Assembly (NCBI GenBank): GCA_963713445.1
Contig: CAVQMB010000023.1
Span: 12,136 to 76,135, forward strand
DNA: 64,000 nucleotides
Direction: 5' to 3'
DNA from: CAVQMB01 sp963713445
GTDB taxonomy: Bacteria; Pseudomonadota; Gammaproteobacteria; Competibacterales; Competibacteraceae
Under the pieces are notes generated by a model, which was not told where the DNA came from, made no database searches, and saw only the letters and a program-made list of their open reading frames with translations. A program made the position numbers and the translations under genes. Position 1 is the first letter of the stretch. Each line of letters starts with the position of its first letter. Shown one piece after another: positions 52,776-61,686 of the stretch.

Positions 52776-53333
52776 CTATACGTAGCCGGCGATCCTGCAG
52801 GCCGTTTCCGGATCAAGAAAGCCGCGCACAGTGGCGTCGGTTTCCGCACCCATAGCCGCCTCAAGTCCATCGCCGGACTGCCGGACGAGAATGCGTTTGA
52901 GGTCGCGTACCGGTGCCGCCGGAAGTGCTGCGATACGCCGGGCTGCCGAGACCGCCGTTGCAAGCAGATCGTCCTCGGGCACGACTTTCCGTACCAGCCC
53001 CCAGTCGAGCGCCTGATCGGCATCGAAGCGATCGCCGAACAGGATCAGCTCACGCGTCTTCTGCAAGCCAACCAGGCGCGGCAACAAATGGGTCACGCCC
53101 CCGGTGACGAACAAGCCCCAGCTGGCCTCGGGGAAAAAGAACCGGGTATCCTCCGCCGCGATGGCAAAATCGCAGTTGATGACCCACTTCAGGCCCCCAC
53201 CCGCGGATCGCACCGACCACCGGCGTCGCGCCCAGCATCATGGCGCGGGTGACGTCCTGGATGCGCTCGACGTAAGACCGGGTTTCCGGTTCGGTTCCCA
53301 CCTGGGATTGGAAATCCTGAGGTCATCACCGGA
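52776..53333 (-). pseudogene. Enoyl-CoA hydratase/isomerase, truncated and frame-shifted
   Basis: C-terminal two thirds of a crotonase-fold protein: A-I-A-A-E-D-T-R-F-F-F-P-E and G-V-T-H-L-L-P-R-L-V-G-L-Q-K-T. The oxyanion-hole segment before it is split over frames (M-L-G-A-T-P-V-V-G-A-I-R-G, then S-A-G-G-G-L-K-W) and the first about 60 residues are missing, where the end of metY begins. Not functional as written. Confidence 0.7.
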
Positions 53334-53352
53334 ACAGGACGTAACCCGTCCG

Positions 53353-54631
53353 TTAGCCCTGCGATGCACCGAGTGCCTGATCCACATCCTCAAGAATGTC
53401 ATCGATGTGCTCCAGCCCGATGGACAGTCGCACCATATCCTCGCTCACCCGCGCGGTTTTCAGTTCATCCGGCGAGAGCTGCCGGTGGGTGGTGGTTGCG
53501 GGATGGCAGGCCAGTGATTTGGCGTCGCCAATGTTGACCAGCCGTGTAACAGCTGCAGGGCATCATAAATCTGGCGCCGGCGTCGCGACCGCCTTTGATG
53601 CCGAACGCTAAGAATGCCGGAGGCCCGCCCGCCCATATATGTCTCGCCGAGGCGTGGTCCTTGTGACCCGTCCAGCCAGCGTAGTTGACCCAGCTAACTT
53701 TCGTGTGATTCTTGCAGGTGAGTGGGCCACCGCAAGGGTATTGTCGCAGATGCGGTCCATGCGAACGCCAAGGGTCTCGATGCCCTGGAGAATCAGAACG
53801 CATTGAACGGCGACATCGCCGCGCCGGTGTTGCGCAGCGGTACCACGCGTGCCCGTCCGATGAACGCGGCCGCGCCCAGCGCCCGGGTGTAAACGACGCC
53901 GTGATAGGACGGATCGGGCTCGTTCAGGCGGCGGAAAGCGATCTGCTGTGCGCGGCCCAGCGAAATTTGCCGGAGTCGACGATGGCGCCGGCAATAGTGG
54001 TGCCGTGGCCGCCAAGGTATTTGGTCAGGGCATGGACCACGATATCGGCGCCGTGCTCGAACGGGCGGCACAGATAAGGGTGTGGCCACGGTATTGTCGA
54101 CGATCAGCGGCACACCGTGGGCATGCGCCAGATCGGCCAGTCCTGCAGGTCGATCAGGTTGCCCGCCGGGTTGCCGATGGATTCGCAGTAGACCGCCTTG
54201 GTCCGGCGTCGATAAGCTGCTCGCAGTGCCGCATGGTCGCGCGGTTCGGCAAAGCGGACCTCGATGCCAAGCTGCGGAAAGGTGTGGGCGAACAGGTTGT
54301 AGGTGCCGCCATACAGCGTGCTGGTGGAAACGATGTTGTCGCCGCTACCGGCGATGGTGAGCATGGCATAGTTGATTGCCGCCATTCCTGAGGCCACCGC
54401 CAGCCCGCCGACGCCGCCCTCCATCGCCGTGATGCGCTTCTCCAGCACGTCGTTGGTAGGGTTCATGATGCGCGTATAGATATTGCCCTGTACTTTCAGG
54501 TCGAACAGATCGGCGCCATGCTGGGTATTGTCAAAAGCATACGAGGTGGTTTGATAAATCGGCACCGCCACTGCCTTGGTGGTTGGTTCGGGGGTGTAGC
54601 CTGCGTGGATGGATAGGGTTTCGAGTTTCAT
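53353..54631 (-). pseudogene. metY: metY-type O-acetylhomoserine sulfhydrylase, multiple frame changes
   Basis: The ATG at 54631 starts M-K-L-E-T-L-S-I-H-A-G-Y-T-P-E-P. The first 180 residues are clean (P-I-Y-Q-T-T-S-Y-A-F-D, I-Y-T-R-I-M-N-P-T-N-D-V-L-E), then about six frame changes follow, through V-V-H-A-L-T-K-Y-L-G-G-H-G (PLP lysine), L-R-N-T-G-A-A-M-S-P-F-N-A-F and N-Y-A-G-W-T, to R-L-S-I-G-L-E-H and a TAA at 53353-53355. The order is that of a full 425-residue enzyme joining sulfide to O-acetylhomoserine. Conservation of each piece suggests recent damage or sequence error. Confidence 0.75.
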
Positions 54632-54928
54632 GCGGAGCTCCAGAGTAACCGTGACCAGTCGACGTTCGGATTCTTTCAGAGCATGCCGCACTGGACAAGC
54701 TTGGACAATGTCCAGTCACTGCAGCAATCCGGTCAGCCGTCAAGCAAGGTGTCCTAATGGAACGCTCTACTCATCACCCATGAACGCCGGCAACAAGGCA
54801 GTCTGGTTACAAGCGGGCAGCACCGGATTAAGATAACCCAGGCTTGCTCACTAAACCCGGAGATATAAACATGACCCTTAGCACGACATTGATGCGACGC
54901 GCTGCGTTTGTACGTGGCAGAACAGCCG
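54632..54928. promoter_or_regulatory. metY upstream region with palindromes
   Basis: Holds an inverted repeat ACTGGACA ... TGTCCAGT (54690-54716) with an inner perfect palindrome TGGACA-A-TGTCCA (54702-54714), a plausible operator for metY. I looked for a SAM- or SAH-type riboswitch and did not recognise one. Confidence 0.35.
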
Positions 54929-55477
54929 CTAGAGATCATCGTCTCCTATCGCATCCCACGGATGCTTGAATCCGGGCTGGGTAATCGCTCCCGGTTGCTG
55001 GGTCGCGGTGCTCGGGAACACACAGCTACTGGGATGCGTTTTGCTACCCGACGCCTTTAATATGGCGTCGCAAAAAGTAAGGCAATTGTGCCAAGGCTGC
55101 CAGTTATATCCCTCCGTGAGGCAACCCCTGATGTAATTGGCGGCCGCCACTTCGCTCGGTAGGTCGACGTGAAGCATCTTCCATGAGACCTTTCCCATGG
55201 TTTCCAGATAGTCGTCATACTGATCATGGGGAAGAAACCGCACGGGATGCGTTCCCGGCTGAACGGAATGGACGTAGCCTATAGATACGGAAATCATAAA
55301 AAGCGCATGCCCAAACGTGTTAGGCCCTGATCCGGAAACATAGCAAATCGCCGGATTACCAAAGCGAAAGAGCCCATCGGGGATTTTCTTCAGAATGACG
55401 CCCTCATACGGCCCTGATGGCGTGGTGTAGTCAGTGTCGGGAATCGAAATGCCCGCTCCAGGCACGTAAATGGACAT
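54929..55477 (-). CDS. Unknown protein, possible permuted papain-like fold
   Basis: 182 residues, no signal peptide. F-G-H-A-L-F-M-I near residue 55 and W-H-N-C-L-T-F-C-D-A-I-L near 128 give a histidine followed by a cysteine, the order found in circularly permuted papain-like (LRAT/NlpC-related) enzymes. The assignment is weak and rests on these two segments only. A proline- and glycine-rich start (Y-V-P-G-A-G-I-S-I-P) and S/T/Q-rich end flank the domain. It lies 74 nt after the GYD gene on the same strand, so they may be cotranscribed. Confidence 0.5.
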   Translation of the reverse strand: MSIYVPGAGISIPDTDYTTPSGPYEGVILKKIPDGLFRFGNPAICYVSGSGPNTFGHALFMISVSIGYVHSVQPGTHPVRFLPHDQYDDYLETMGKVSWKMLHVDLPSEVAAANYIRGCLTEGYNWQPWHNCLTFCDAILKASGSKTHPSSCVFPSTATQQPGAITQPGFKHPWDAIGDDDL

Positions 55478-55551
55478 GTCAAATCCTCTCGGCTATTTCC
55501 ACTTTTGAAACCGCCATCACCGCGCCACCACACGGCCGGTGTTGCTGACGG

Positions 55552-55872
55552 CTAATGCCCGGCAGGGCGGAAACGGGCCGTCTTGCTGGCCGCCGCGTCG
55601 AGTTCCTCGGGTGTCATGAGCACAGTGATCCGGCAGGTCACAGTACCCGTGGCAGCAACGTTCAGCGTGACGGCGGTGGCCGCAGCGTGATCGGGGAAAT
55701 CAGCAATGACATAGAGGTCGGTATCACCGAAGGCGTAATAGTAGGCATCCATGGTACCGCCCAGCGACTCGATCATGCTCTGGACGGATTCGCGGCGCGC
55801 CGAGCCGCCGTCCTTAAGCAACCCTTTGGCACCGTCGGCTGTATAGTTGACCTGGTAGAGGTATTTAGCCAT
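55552..55872 (-). CDS. GYD-domain protein
   Basis: 106 residues matching the GYD family: Y-L-Y-Q-V-N-Y-T-A-D-G-A-K-G-L near the start and Y-Y-A-F-G-D-T-D-L-Y-V-I-A-D in the middle. These are small ferredoxin-fold proteins of unknown biochemical role. The ATG at 55872 fits the family start; another lies 6 nt upstream. Confidence 0.85.
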   Translation of the reverse strand: MAKYLYQVNYTADGAKGLLKDGGSARRESVQSMIESLGGTMDAYYYAFGDTDLYVIADFPDHAAATAVTLNVAATGTVTCRITVLMTPEELDAAASKTARFRPAGH

Positions 55873-55878
55873 TAGCAA

Positions 55879-56302
55879 TCCTCCGCGGTTAATGTTGTTG
55901 TCGGTGCTGAAGCGGCCGCATTTGCCACCCTGCTACAATTGAGCCGCAACGGTGCTGCAGCCTACTTATCGCCGGATGCGGCAAATCATTCTGGCGACAG
56001 AATAGCGTAGCCAGCAATAGTTTGCTTCACCACGCCAGAATATCGGTACACTTTATTTAGCGGCTACCGAACGACCACGACGTCATTTCGGGGACGCCCC
56101 GTCTCGAATTGTGGTGTTGCGGCCATGGGCCTTCGCGCCATACAGGGCCACAGCGGTATGCCCGGAACGGTCATTATTTCCAATGAGTCTCGGCCAGGAT
56201 AGTGAGCCGTTGAGGCAACGGGAAGAGGAGTTCGCACCGCAACGTGGGCCAGCCGCGCCAGCAGATTGGCCAATTGGAAGCCCCAATTGACCCGACAACA
56301 GA
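55879..56302. other. Intergenic region
   Basis: About 420 bases without a convincing gene. It borders the mobile region and may include degenerate integrase sequence at its right end, but no frame could be matched. No tRNA fragment was found that would serve as an attachment site. Confidence 0.35.
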
Positions 56303-56640
56303 ATGAAGCCATCGCGGGTGGCGACGGTCTGCCATCACCCGGCCATGTCCTATCCCGAGGTCGCCGCCGTCATGGCGACACTGGCCCGCCACGATAGCGT
56401 ATCCGCGTTGGCACTGCGGTTTCTGATCCGGACCGCCACCCGCACCAATGAGGTGCTGCAGGCGCAATGGACCGAAATCAACCGGGACGCGGCCATCTGG
56501 ACCATTCCAGCGACCAGGATGAAAGCCCGGCGGGAACATCGGGTGCCGCTGGCCGATGCCGCCCTGGCGGTTCTCGACGCCCTGCCCCGCGTCGTCGGCA
56601 ACCCCTATGTGTTTCCCGGCGCCCCGCCCCCAGGCACTGG
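56303..56640 (+). pseudogene. Tyrosine integrase fragment (P4 type)
   Basis: About 110 residues of the catalytic domain of a phage-type integrase: M-S-Y-P-E-V-A-A-V-M-A-T-L, A-L-R-F-L-I-R-T-A-T-R-T-N-E-V (first catalytic arginine), W-T-I-P-A-T-R-M-K-A-R-R-E-H-R-V-P-L and Y-V-F-P-G. The N-terminal arm-binding part and the H-x-x-R...Y catalytic end are missing. A relic of an integrated element next to the direct repeat. Confidence 0.75.
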
Positions 56641-56760
56641 AAGAGCTCATCCAGACGAGCAGTCAATGGATCGGCGTTTATCTGGAACGTGAGGGCCTAC
56701 TGGTCCGGGCTATCGAGAACGCCTACCTGCAGAGGCCCTGGGCGAATCCGCGGCACAAAC

Positions 56761-56887
56761 GGGGCCGTAGCCCTGGCGGGCGCCATTCACAACGTAGCTA
56801 CATCGCAAAATCTCTCCCAAGACTCCGCTCACAAACGTCTGTCATCCGCCGGGTATGTGGTTTATTCTTTTTATTACTCCTACCCGT
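56761..56887 (+). repeat. Direct repeat, left copy (127 bp)
   Basis: 127-base sequence starting GGGGCCGTAGCCCTGG and ending TCCTACCCGT. It recurs in the same orientation at 61438-61564 with about nine differences by my count. The longest identical stretch is 37 bases. The two copies bracket 4.5 kb holding the P-type ATPase, an IS91 remnant and a glutamate decarboxylase. Confidence 0.85.
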
Positions 56888-57028
56888 GCACGAGTCCAGC
56901 CGCAAGAAGAGATACGTGCGCACTACCTGGTCGGTTCTCTGTCTCGTCACCGGACTGCCACTGTTGTGGATGGTGTTTCGCAGGGAATAATTTGCCAAGG
57001 TTTCATCTTGCCGCGAAAGGCCCGAAGA

Positions 57029-59611
57029 TTGAAAACACCCGCCCCGCAAGCGCACTCTGCCGCCCAATCGCATCAGGGCCTGACCCCGGCCGAGGCACAA
57101 TCGCGCCTTGCCGCCGAGGGATTCAACGAACTGCCGCGCGGCCGTCGTCGATCCCCCTTGCGGATCGTGTTCGAGGTCTTGCGAGAGCCGATGCTGGCGC
57201 TGCTGATCGCGGGGGGAGTGGTCTATCTTCTGCTCGGCAACCTCGAAGAGGCGCTGATCCTGCTGGCCTTTGCCTGCCTATCGGTCGGCATCACCGTCGT
57301 GCAAGAGGCGCGCACCGAACGGGTGCTGGAGGCGCTGCGCGATCTGACCAGTCCGCGCGCATTGGTGATCCGGGGCGGAGAACGCTTGCGGATCGCGGGG
57401 CGGGAGGTGGCCCGGGGCGATCTGATCGTGCTGTCCGAAGGCGACCGGGTGCCCGCCGACGCGCGGCTGCTCGAGGCAAGCGGCCTGTCCGCCGACGAAT
57501 CCCTGCTGACGGGCGAGGCCGTTCCGGTGCGCAAGCAAGTCGCAACATCCGATGTCGCGGCAAAGAACGTTCCGCGACCGGGCGGCGAGGATCTGCCGAT
57601 GGTGTTTTCCGGCAGTCTGATCGTGCGCGGGTCGGCCATTGCCGAGGTCACGGCGACCGGACCTGCCAGCGAGATTGGCAAGATCGGTGCATCCCTTTCC
57701 AAGCTGGAGATCGAGACGCCGCATCTGCAACGCCAGATGCGCAAGCTGGTCATCGTGTTTGCTGCCGTGGGCGCGGCGGTCAGCGTGGCCGTCGTGGTGC
57801 TTTATGGCCTGTTGCGCGGTGGCTGGCTGGAAGGCGTGCTGGCAGGCATCGCGGTCGGCATGTCGATGCTGCCCGAGGAATTTCCGATGGTGCTGGCGGT
57901 GTTCATGGCGATGGGGGCGTGGCGGATTTCCAAGGTCCGGGTGCTGACGCGGCGGGCCTCGGCCATCGAAACGCTGGGTGCGGCAAGCGTGCTATGCACC
58001 GACAAGACCGGCACATTGACTGAAAATCGCATGACGATTGCCGAATTGCGCCTGGCGGACGGGACGGCGGCCAAGATCAGCGACACAGCCTTGCCGGAGC
58101 CGTTTCGGAAACTTGCGGCGGCGGGGGTTATGGCCTCGGCCCCCGAACCGTTCGACCCGATGGAGAAGGCGTTTCATGCGCTGGCGAAGGCGGATCTGGG
58201 GGCGGATGAAACCCTGCCCGGTACGGGGCGCAAGCTGGTGCGGACATACGCGCTGGCCTCCGATCTCCTGGCCATGTCGCAGGTCTGGGCCACCAAGGGC
58301 GCGGACTGGCAGATCGCCGCCAAGGGCGCCCCCGAGGCGGTGGCCGATCTATGCCGCCTCGATGCCGCTGCCCGAGCGGCGCTGACAGCGCAGGTCGATG
58401 AGATGGCGAAGTCAGGGTTGCGTGTGCTGGGGGTAGCCGAGGCCGCCTTTGCCGGGGCCGATCTGCCCGACAGTCAGCGCGATTTTGCCTTTCGCTTTCT
58501 GGGTCTGGTCGGCCTGGCCGATCCGTTGCGCACCTCAGTGCCGGATGCGGTGGCGCTGTGCCGCAGCGCAGGCGTCCGGGTGATCATGATCACCGGCGAC
58601 TACCCGACCACGGCGCAGGCCATCGCGGCGCAGGCGGGCCTGCAAGGCGGCCGGGTGATCGACGGCACGGAACTCGAGGCGATGTCGGACCCCGATCTGG
58701 CAACGGCCGTGCAGGATGTCACCATCTTCGCCCGCATCATGCCGGAACAGAAACTTCGCATCGTCAATGCGTTGAAGGCCGGCGACGCGGTGGTCGCCAT
58801 GACCGGCGACGGGGTGAACGACGCGCCTTCGCTGAAGGCCGCCGATATCGGCGTGGCAATGGGGGGACGGGGCACGGATGTGGCGCGCGAGGCGGCGAGC
58901 ATCGTGCTGCTGGACGATGATTTCGGATCCATCGTCACCACCGTGCGGCTGGGGCGACGCATCTACGACAACCTGCGCAAGGCGATGAGCTTCATCCTTG
59001 CGGTACATGTCCCGATCGCTGGGCTGGCGCTGATGCCGCTGCTGTTCGGGATGCCGATCCTGTTCGGCCCCATGCATATCGCCTTTCTGGAAATGGTGAT
59101 CGACCCGGTCTGCTCGCTGGTGTTCGAGGCCGAAACCGAGGAGGACGGCGTAATGAAACGCCCGCCACGCCCACCAGCCGAGCCGCTGTTTTCCGGCCCA
59201 ACGATCCTGTGGAGTCTGGTGCAGGGTGCACTGGTTCTGGCTGTCACCGCCATGATCTTTGCGCTTGCCCCCGGTTACGGGCTGGAGGCCGATCAGGTTC
59301 GCGGGTTGACCTTCGCTTCGCTGGTGCTTGGCATCGTTGCACTGATCTTCGTGGACCGCACGCTGTCTTCCTCCATCATCACTGCAATCCGGCGGCCCAA
59401 CCGGGCGCTGGCGGTGGTGGTGCCGCTGGTGGCCTGCCTGCTGGCGGTCACGCTGTTCTGGCAACCCGCCCGCAATCTGTTCGGTTTCGCCGCGCTGGAA
59501 CCGGTATTTCTAGCCGTCCCGCCGCTGGCCGGTCTGGCCGTGCTGCTGGTGTTGGAGGCGCTGAAACCGGTCTGGCGTCACACTGTCCGTGCGGGCACGG
59601 CGCGAGTTTGA
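57029..59611 (+). CDS. Cation-translocating P-type ATPase
   Basis: About 860 residues, P2-like ATPase. L-L-T-G-E-A-V-P-V (actuator region), D-K-T-G-T-L-T with phosphorylated Asp325, K-G-A-P-E-A-V and T-G-D-G-V-N-D-A-P are all present; the fourth helix reads L-P-E-E-F-P-M-V-L-A. Likely exports Ca2+, Mn2+ or another divalent cation, to be tested. The TTG at 57029 fits the N-terminus (AAGG upstream); a longer frame begins in the direct repeat and is not protein-like before that. Intact, whereas genes on both sides are broken. Its codon use (many GCG, CTG, GGC) may point to an alphaproteobacterial donor. Confidence 0.88.
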   Translation: MKTPAPQAHSAAQSHQGLTPAEAQSRLAAEGFNELPRGRRRSPLRIVFEVLREPMLALLIAGGVVYLLLGNLEEALILLAFACLSVGITVVQEARTERVLEALRDLTSPRALVIRGGERLRIAGREVARGDLIVLSEGDRVPADARLLEASGLSADESLLTGEAVPVRKQVATSDVAAKNVPRPGGEDLPMVFSGSLIVRGSAIAEVTATGPASEIGKIGASLSKLEIETPHLQRQMRKLVIVFAAVGAAVSVAVVVLYGLLRGGWLEGVLAGIAVGMSMLPEEFPMVLAVFMAMGAWRISKVRVLTRRASAIETLGAASVLCTDKTGTLTENRMTIAELRLADGTAAKISDTALPEPFRKLAAAGVMASAPEPFDPMEKAFHALAKADLGADETLPGTGRKLVRTYALASDLLAMSQVWATKGADWQIAAKGAPEAVADLCRLDAAARAALTAQVDEMAKSGLRVLGVAEAAFAGADLPDSQRDFAFRFLGLVGLADPLRTSVPDAVALCRSAGVRVIMITGDYPTTAQAIAAQAGLQGGRVIDGTELEAMSDPDLATAVQDVTIFARIMPEQKLRIVNALKAGDAVVAMTGDGVNDAPSLKAADIGVAMGGRGTDVAREAASIVLLDDDFGSIVTTVRLGRRIYDNLRKAMSFILAVHVPIAGLALMPLLFGMPILFGPMHIAFLEMVIDPVCSLVFEAETEEDGVMKRPPRPPAEPLFSGPTILWSLVQGALVLAVTAMIFALAPGYGLEADQVRGLTFASLVLGIVALIFVDRTLSSSIITAIRRPNRALAVVVPLVACLLAVTLFWQPARNLFGFAALEPVFLAVPPLAGLAVLLVLEALKPVWRHTVRAGTARV

Positions 59612-59712
59612 AAACTGCCTCAGGCGCGGTATCTTGGAACACGGCTTTCTGCGGTCCGGTGCGGCGATTGCCGCGCTGAGCGGCTGGTGGCCTTCAGCTG
59701 TAAACGGCGCGG

Positions 59713-59919
59713 ATGCTGTTGGGCTGTGGCGCCCGCCGGATGGTGGAAAGCGCAGCTCTGCTGGTGGACGAGGTTTTACCCCGTCTGATCCAGCGCATCG
59801 CCCGTGCGCTGAATCTCAACGTCCACGTTCACATGCTCTTTCTGGACGGAGTGTATGTCATCGCCCGCGAGCGAGCCGTGTTTCACCGCCTCCCGGGGGC
59901 CGGATCCTTGCACTCATGA
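59713..59919 (+). mobile_element. IS91-family transposase fragment
   Basis: About 50 residues match the Y2/IS801-type transposase (A-L-N-L-N-V-H-V-H-M-L-F-L-D-G-V-Y-V), cut off at both ends. IS91-like elements move neighbouring DNA by rolling-circle transposition, which could account for gene gathering here. No terminal sequences (oriIS or terIS) were identified. Confidence 0.7.
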
Positions 59920-59972
59920 TCATCCTTCCCCTGCTGCTTTACCGCTGGCGCCCAACAGGAGTAATCCGAATC

Positions 59973-61427
59973 ATGGTCAAAAAACTGCTGCCCGACGCCG
60001 ACCTCGCTCCCACCTACGGATCCCGCGCGATGGCCGAAGCCGGTGCCCAAGTACACCCTGCCGGACGACGAGATGCCTCCGCGCACGGCCTATCAGCTCA
60101 TCCACGACGAGCTGATGCTCGACGGCAACGCCCGGCTCAACCTGGCCACCTTCGTCACCACCTGGATGGAGCCCGAGGCCGAGCGGCTGATGGCCGAGAC
60201 CTTCGACAAGAACATGATCGACAAGGACGAGTATCCGCAGACCGCCGAGATCGAGACGCGCTGCGTGAACATGATCGCGCGGCTGTTCAACGCGCCCGAG
60301 GACGGCGAGGCGGTGGGCGTCTCGGCGATCGGCTCCAGCGAGGCGGTGATGCTCGCCGGCATGGCGCTGAAGTGGCGCTGGCGCGCACGCCGCGAGGCCG
60401 CCGGCCAGCCGGCCGACAAGCCGAACCTGATCATGGGCGCCAACGTGCAGGTGGTCTGGGAGAAGTTCTGCCGCTACTGGGAGGTCGAGCCGCGCTACAT
60501 CCCCATGCAGGAGGGCCGCTACGTCATCACCCCCGAGGAGGTGGTCGAGCCGCATCGACGAGAACACCATCGGCGTGGTCGCCATCCTCGGCACCACCTT
60601 CACCGGCGAGTTCGAGCCCATCGAGGCGATCCACGATGCGGTGGTCGCGCACAACGCCGCGCACGATCTGGCACGTGCCGCTGCACATCGACGCGGCCAG
60701 CGGCGGCTTCGTCGCCCCGTTCATCCACCCCGATCTGCGCTGGGACTTCCGCCTGCCCAACGTCGTCTCCATCAACGCCTCGGGCCACAAGTACGGGCTG
60801 GTCTATCCGGGCGTCGGCTGGGCCGTCTGGCGCGGCAAGGAGCACCTGCCCGAGGACCTGGTGTTCCACGTCAACTACCTGGGCGGCGACATGCCCACCT
60901 TCACGCTGAACTTCTCGCGCCCCGGCAACCAGATCGTCGGCCAGTACTACAACTTCCTGCGCCTGGGCCGCGACGGGCTACACGCGCATCATGGGCACGC
61001 CTGCGCGACATCGCCACCGAGCTGTCCGCCGAGATCGCCGAGCTCGGCCCCTTCGAGCTGCTCAGCGACGGCAGCACCATCCCCGTGTTCGCCTTCCGCC
61101 TCAAGGACGCCTCGCGCTACTCCGTCTACGACGTCTCCGAACGCCTGCGCGTGCGCGGCTGGCAGGTGCCGGCCTACACCATGCCGCCCGATGCCGAGGA
61201 CGTCGCCGTGCTGCGCGTGGTGGTGCGCGAGGGCTTCTCCCGCGACATGGCCGACCTGCTGCTGGCCGATCTGACCAAGGTCGTCGAGGGACTGGAGAGC
61301 TCGCCGCCCAGCCGCCGACGAAGGCCGACGGGGGCTTTCATCACTGATCGCCGAGCTCGGGAAACGGCACCCTAAGGCTATCCTCGGGCACCAACCCATC
61401 CCGGGCTCCAGGTTCCCGACCGACTAG
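59973..61427 (+). pseudogene. gadB: Glutamate decarboxylase, about five frame changes
   Basis: The ATG at 59973 (AGGAG upstream) starts M-V-K-K-L-L-P-D-A-D-L-A-P-T-Y-G-S-R. After a shift near 60040, the sequence continues as M-P-P-R-T-A-Y-Q-L-I-H-D-E, S-A-I-G-S-S-E-A-V-M-L-A, I-G-V-V-A-I-L-G-T-T-F-T-G-E-F, S-I-N-A-S-G-H-K-Y-G (PLP lysine) and W-Q-V-P-A-Y-T-M-P-P to a TAG at 61425. Frame changes lie near 60040, 60550, 60665, 60980 and 61310. The enzyme would be about 485 residues, converting glutamate to GABA with proton use. No gadC antiporter adjoins. Extreme GC at third positions sets it apart from HD-GYP next door. Confidence 0.8.
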
Positions 61428-61437
61428 GGCAAACGAC

Positions 61438-61564
61438 GGGGCCTTAACCCTGGCGGGCGCCATTCACCACGTATCGACATCGCAAAATCTTTCCCAAGAC
61501 TCCGCCCACAAACGTCTGTCATCCGCCGGGTATGTGGTTTATTCTTTTTATTCTTCCTACCCGT
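61438..61564 (+). repeat. Direct repeat, right copy (127 bp)
   Basis: Second copy of the 56761-56887 sequence, same orientation, starting 11 bases after the glutamate decarboxylase stop. Differences lie mostly at the two ends; the centre is unchanged. See the left copy. Confidence 0.85.
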
Positions 61565-61686
61565 ACGACAAGAGTTTTACGGTTCGAGCGGAAATCCCGG
61601 GACCAAGAAGGAAGACGTCAAAGTACAAGCGGACGGCGGCGGGAAAATGCCTTTTCGAACTCACGGAACAAAACGGCGTCGATTAA

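Noticed and set aside
54632..54928. SAM or SAH riboswitch before metY
   Set aside because: Looked for because metY genes often have one; no matching conserved core could be recognised by eye.
56467..58023. 518-codon plus-strand open frame
   Set aside because: Shadow of the integrase fragment and of the P-type ATPase in another frame; composition is unnatural.
59589..61274. 561-codon plus-strand open frame
   Set aside because: A chance join of out-of-frame glutamate decarboxylase pieces and the sequence before it; the real gene starts at 59973 and changes frame.
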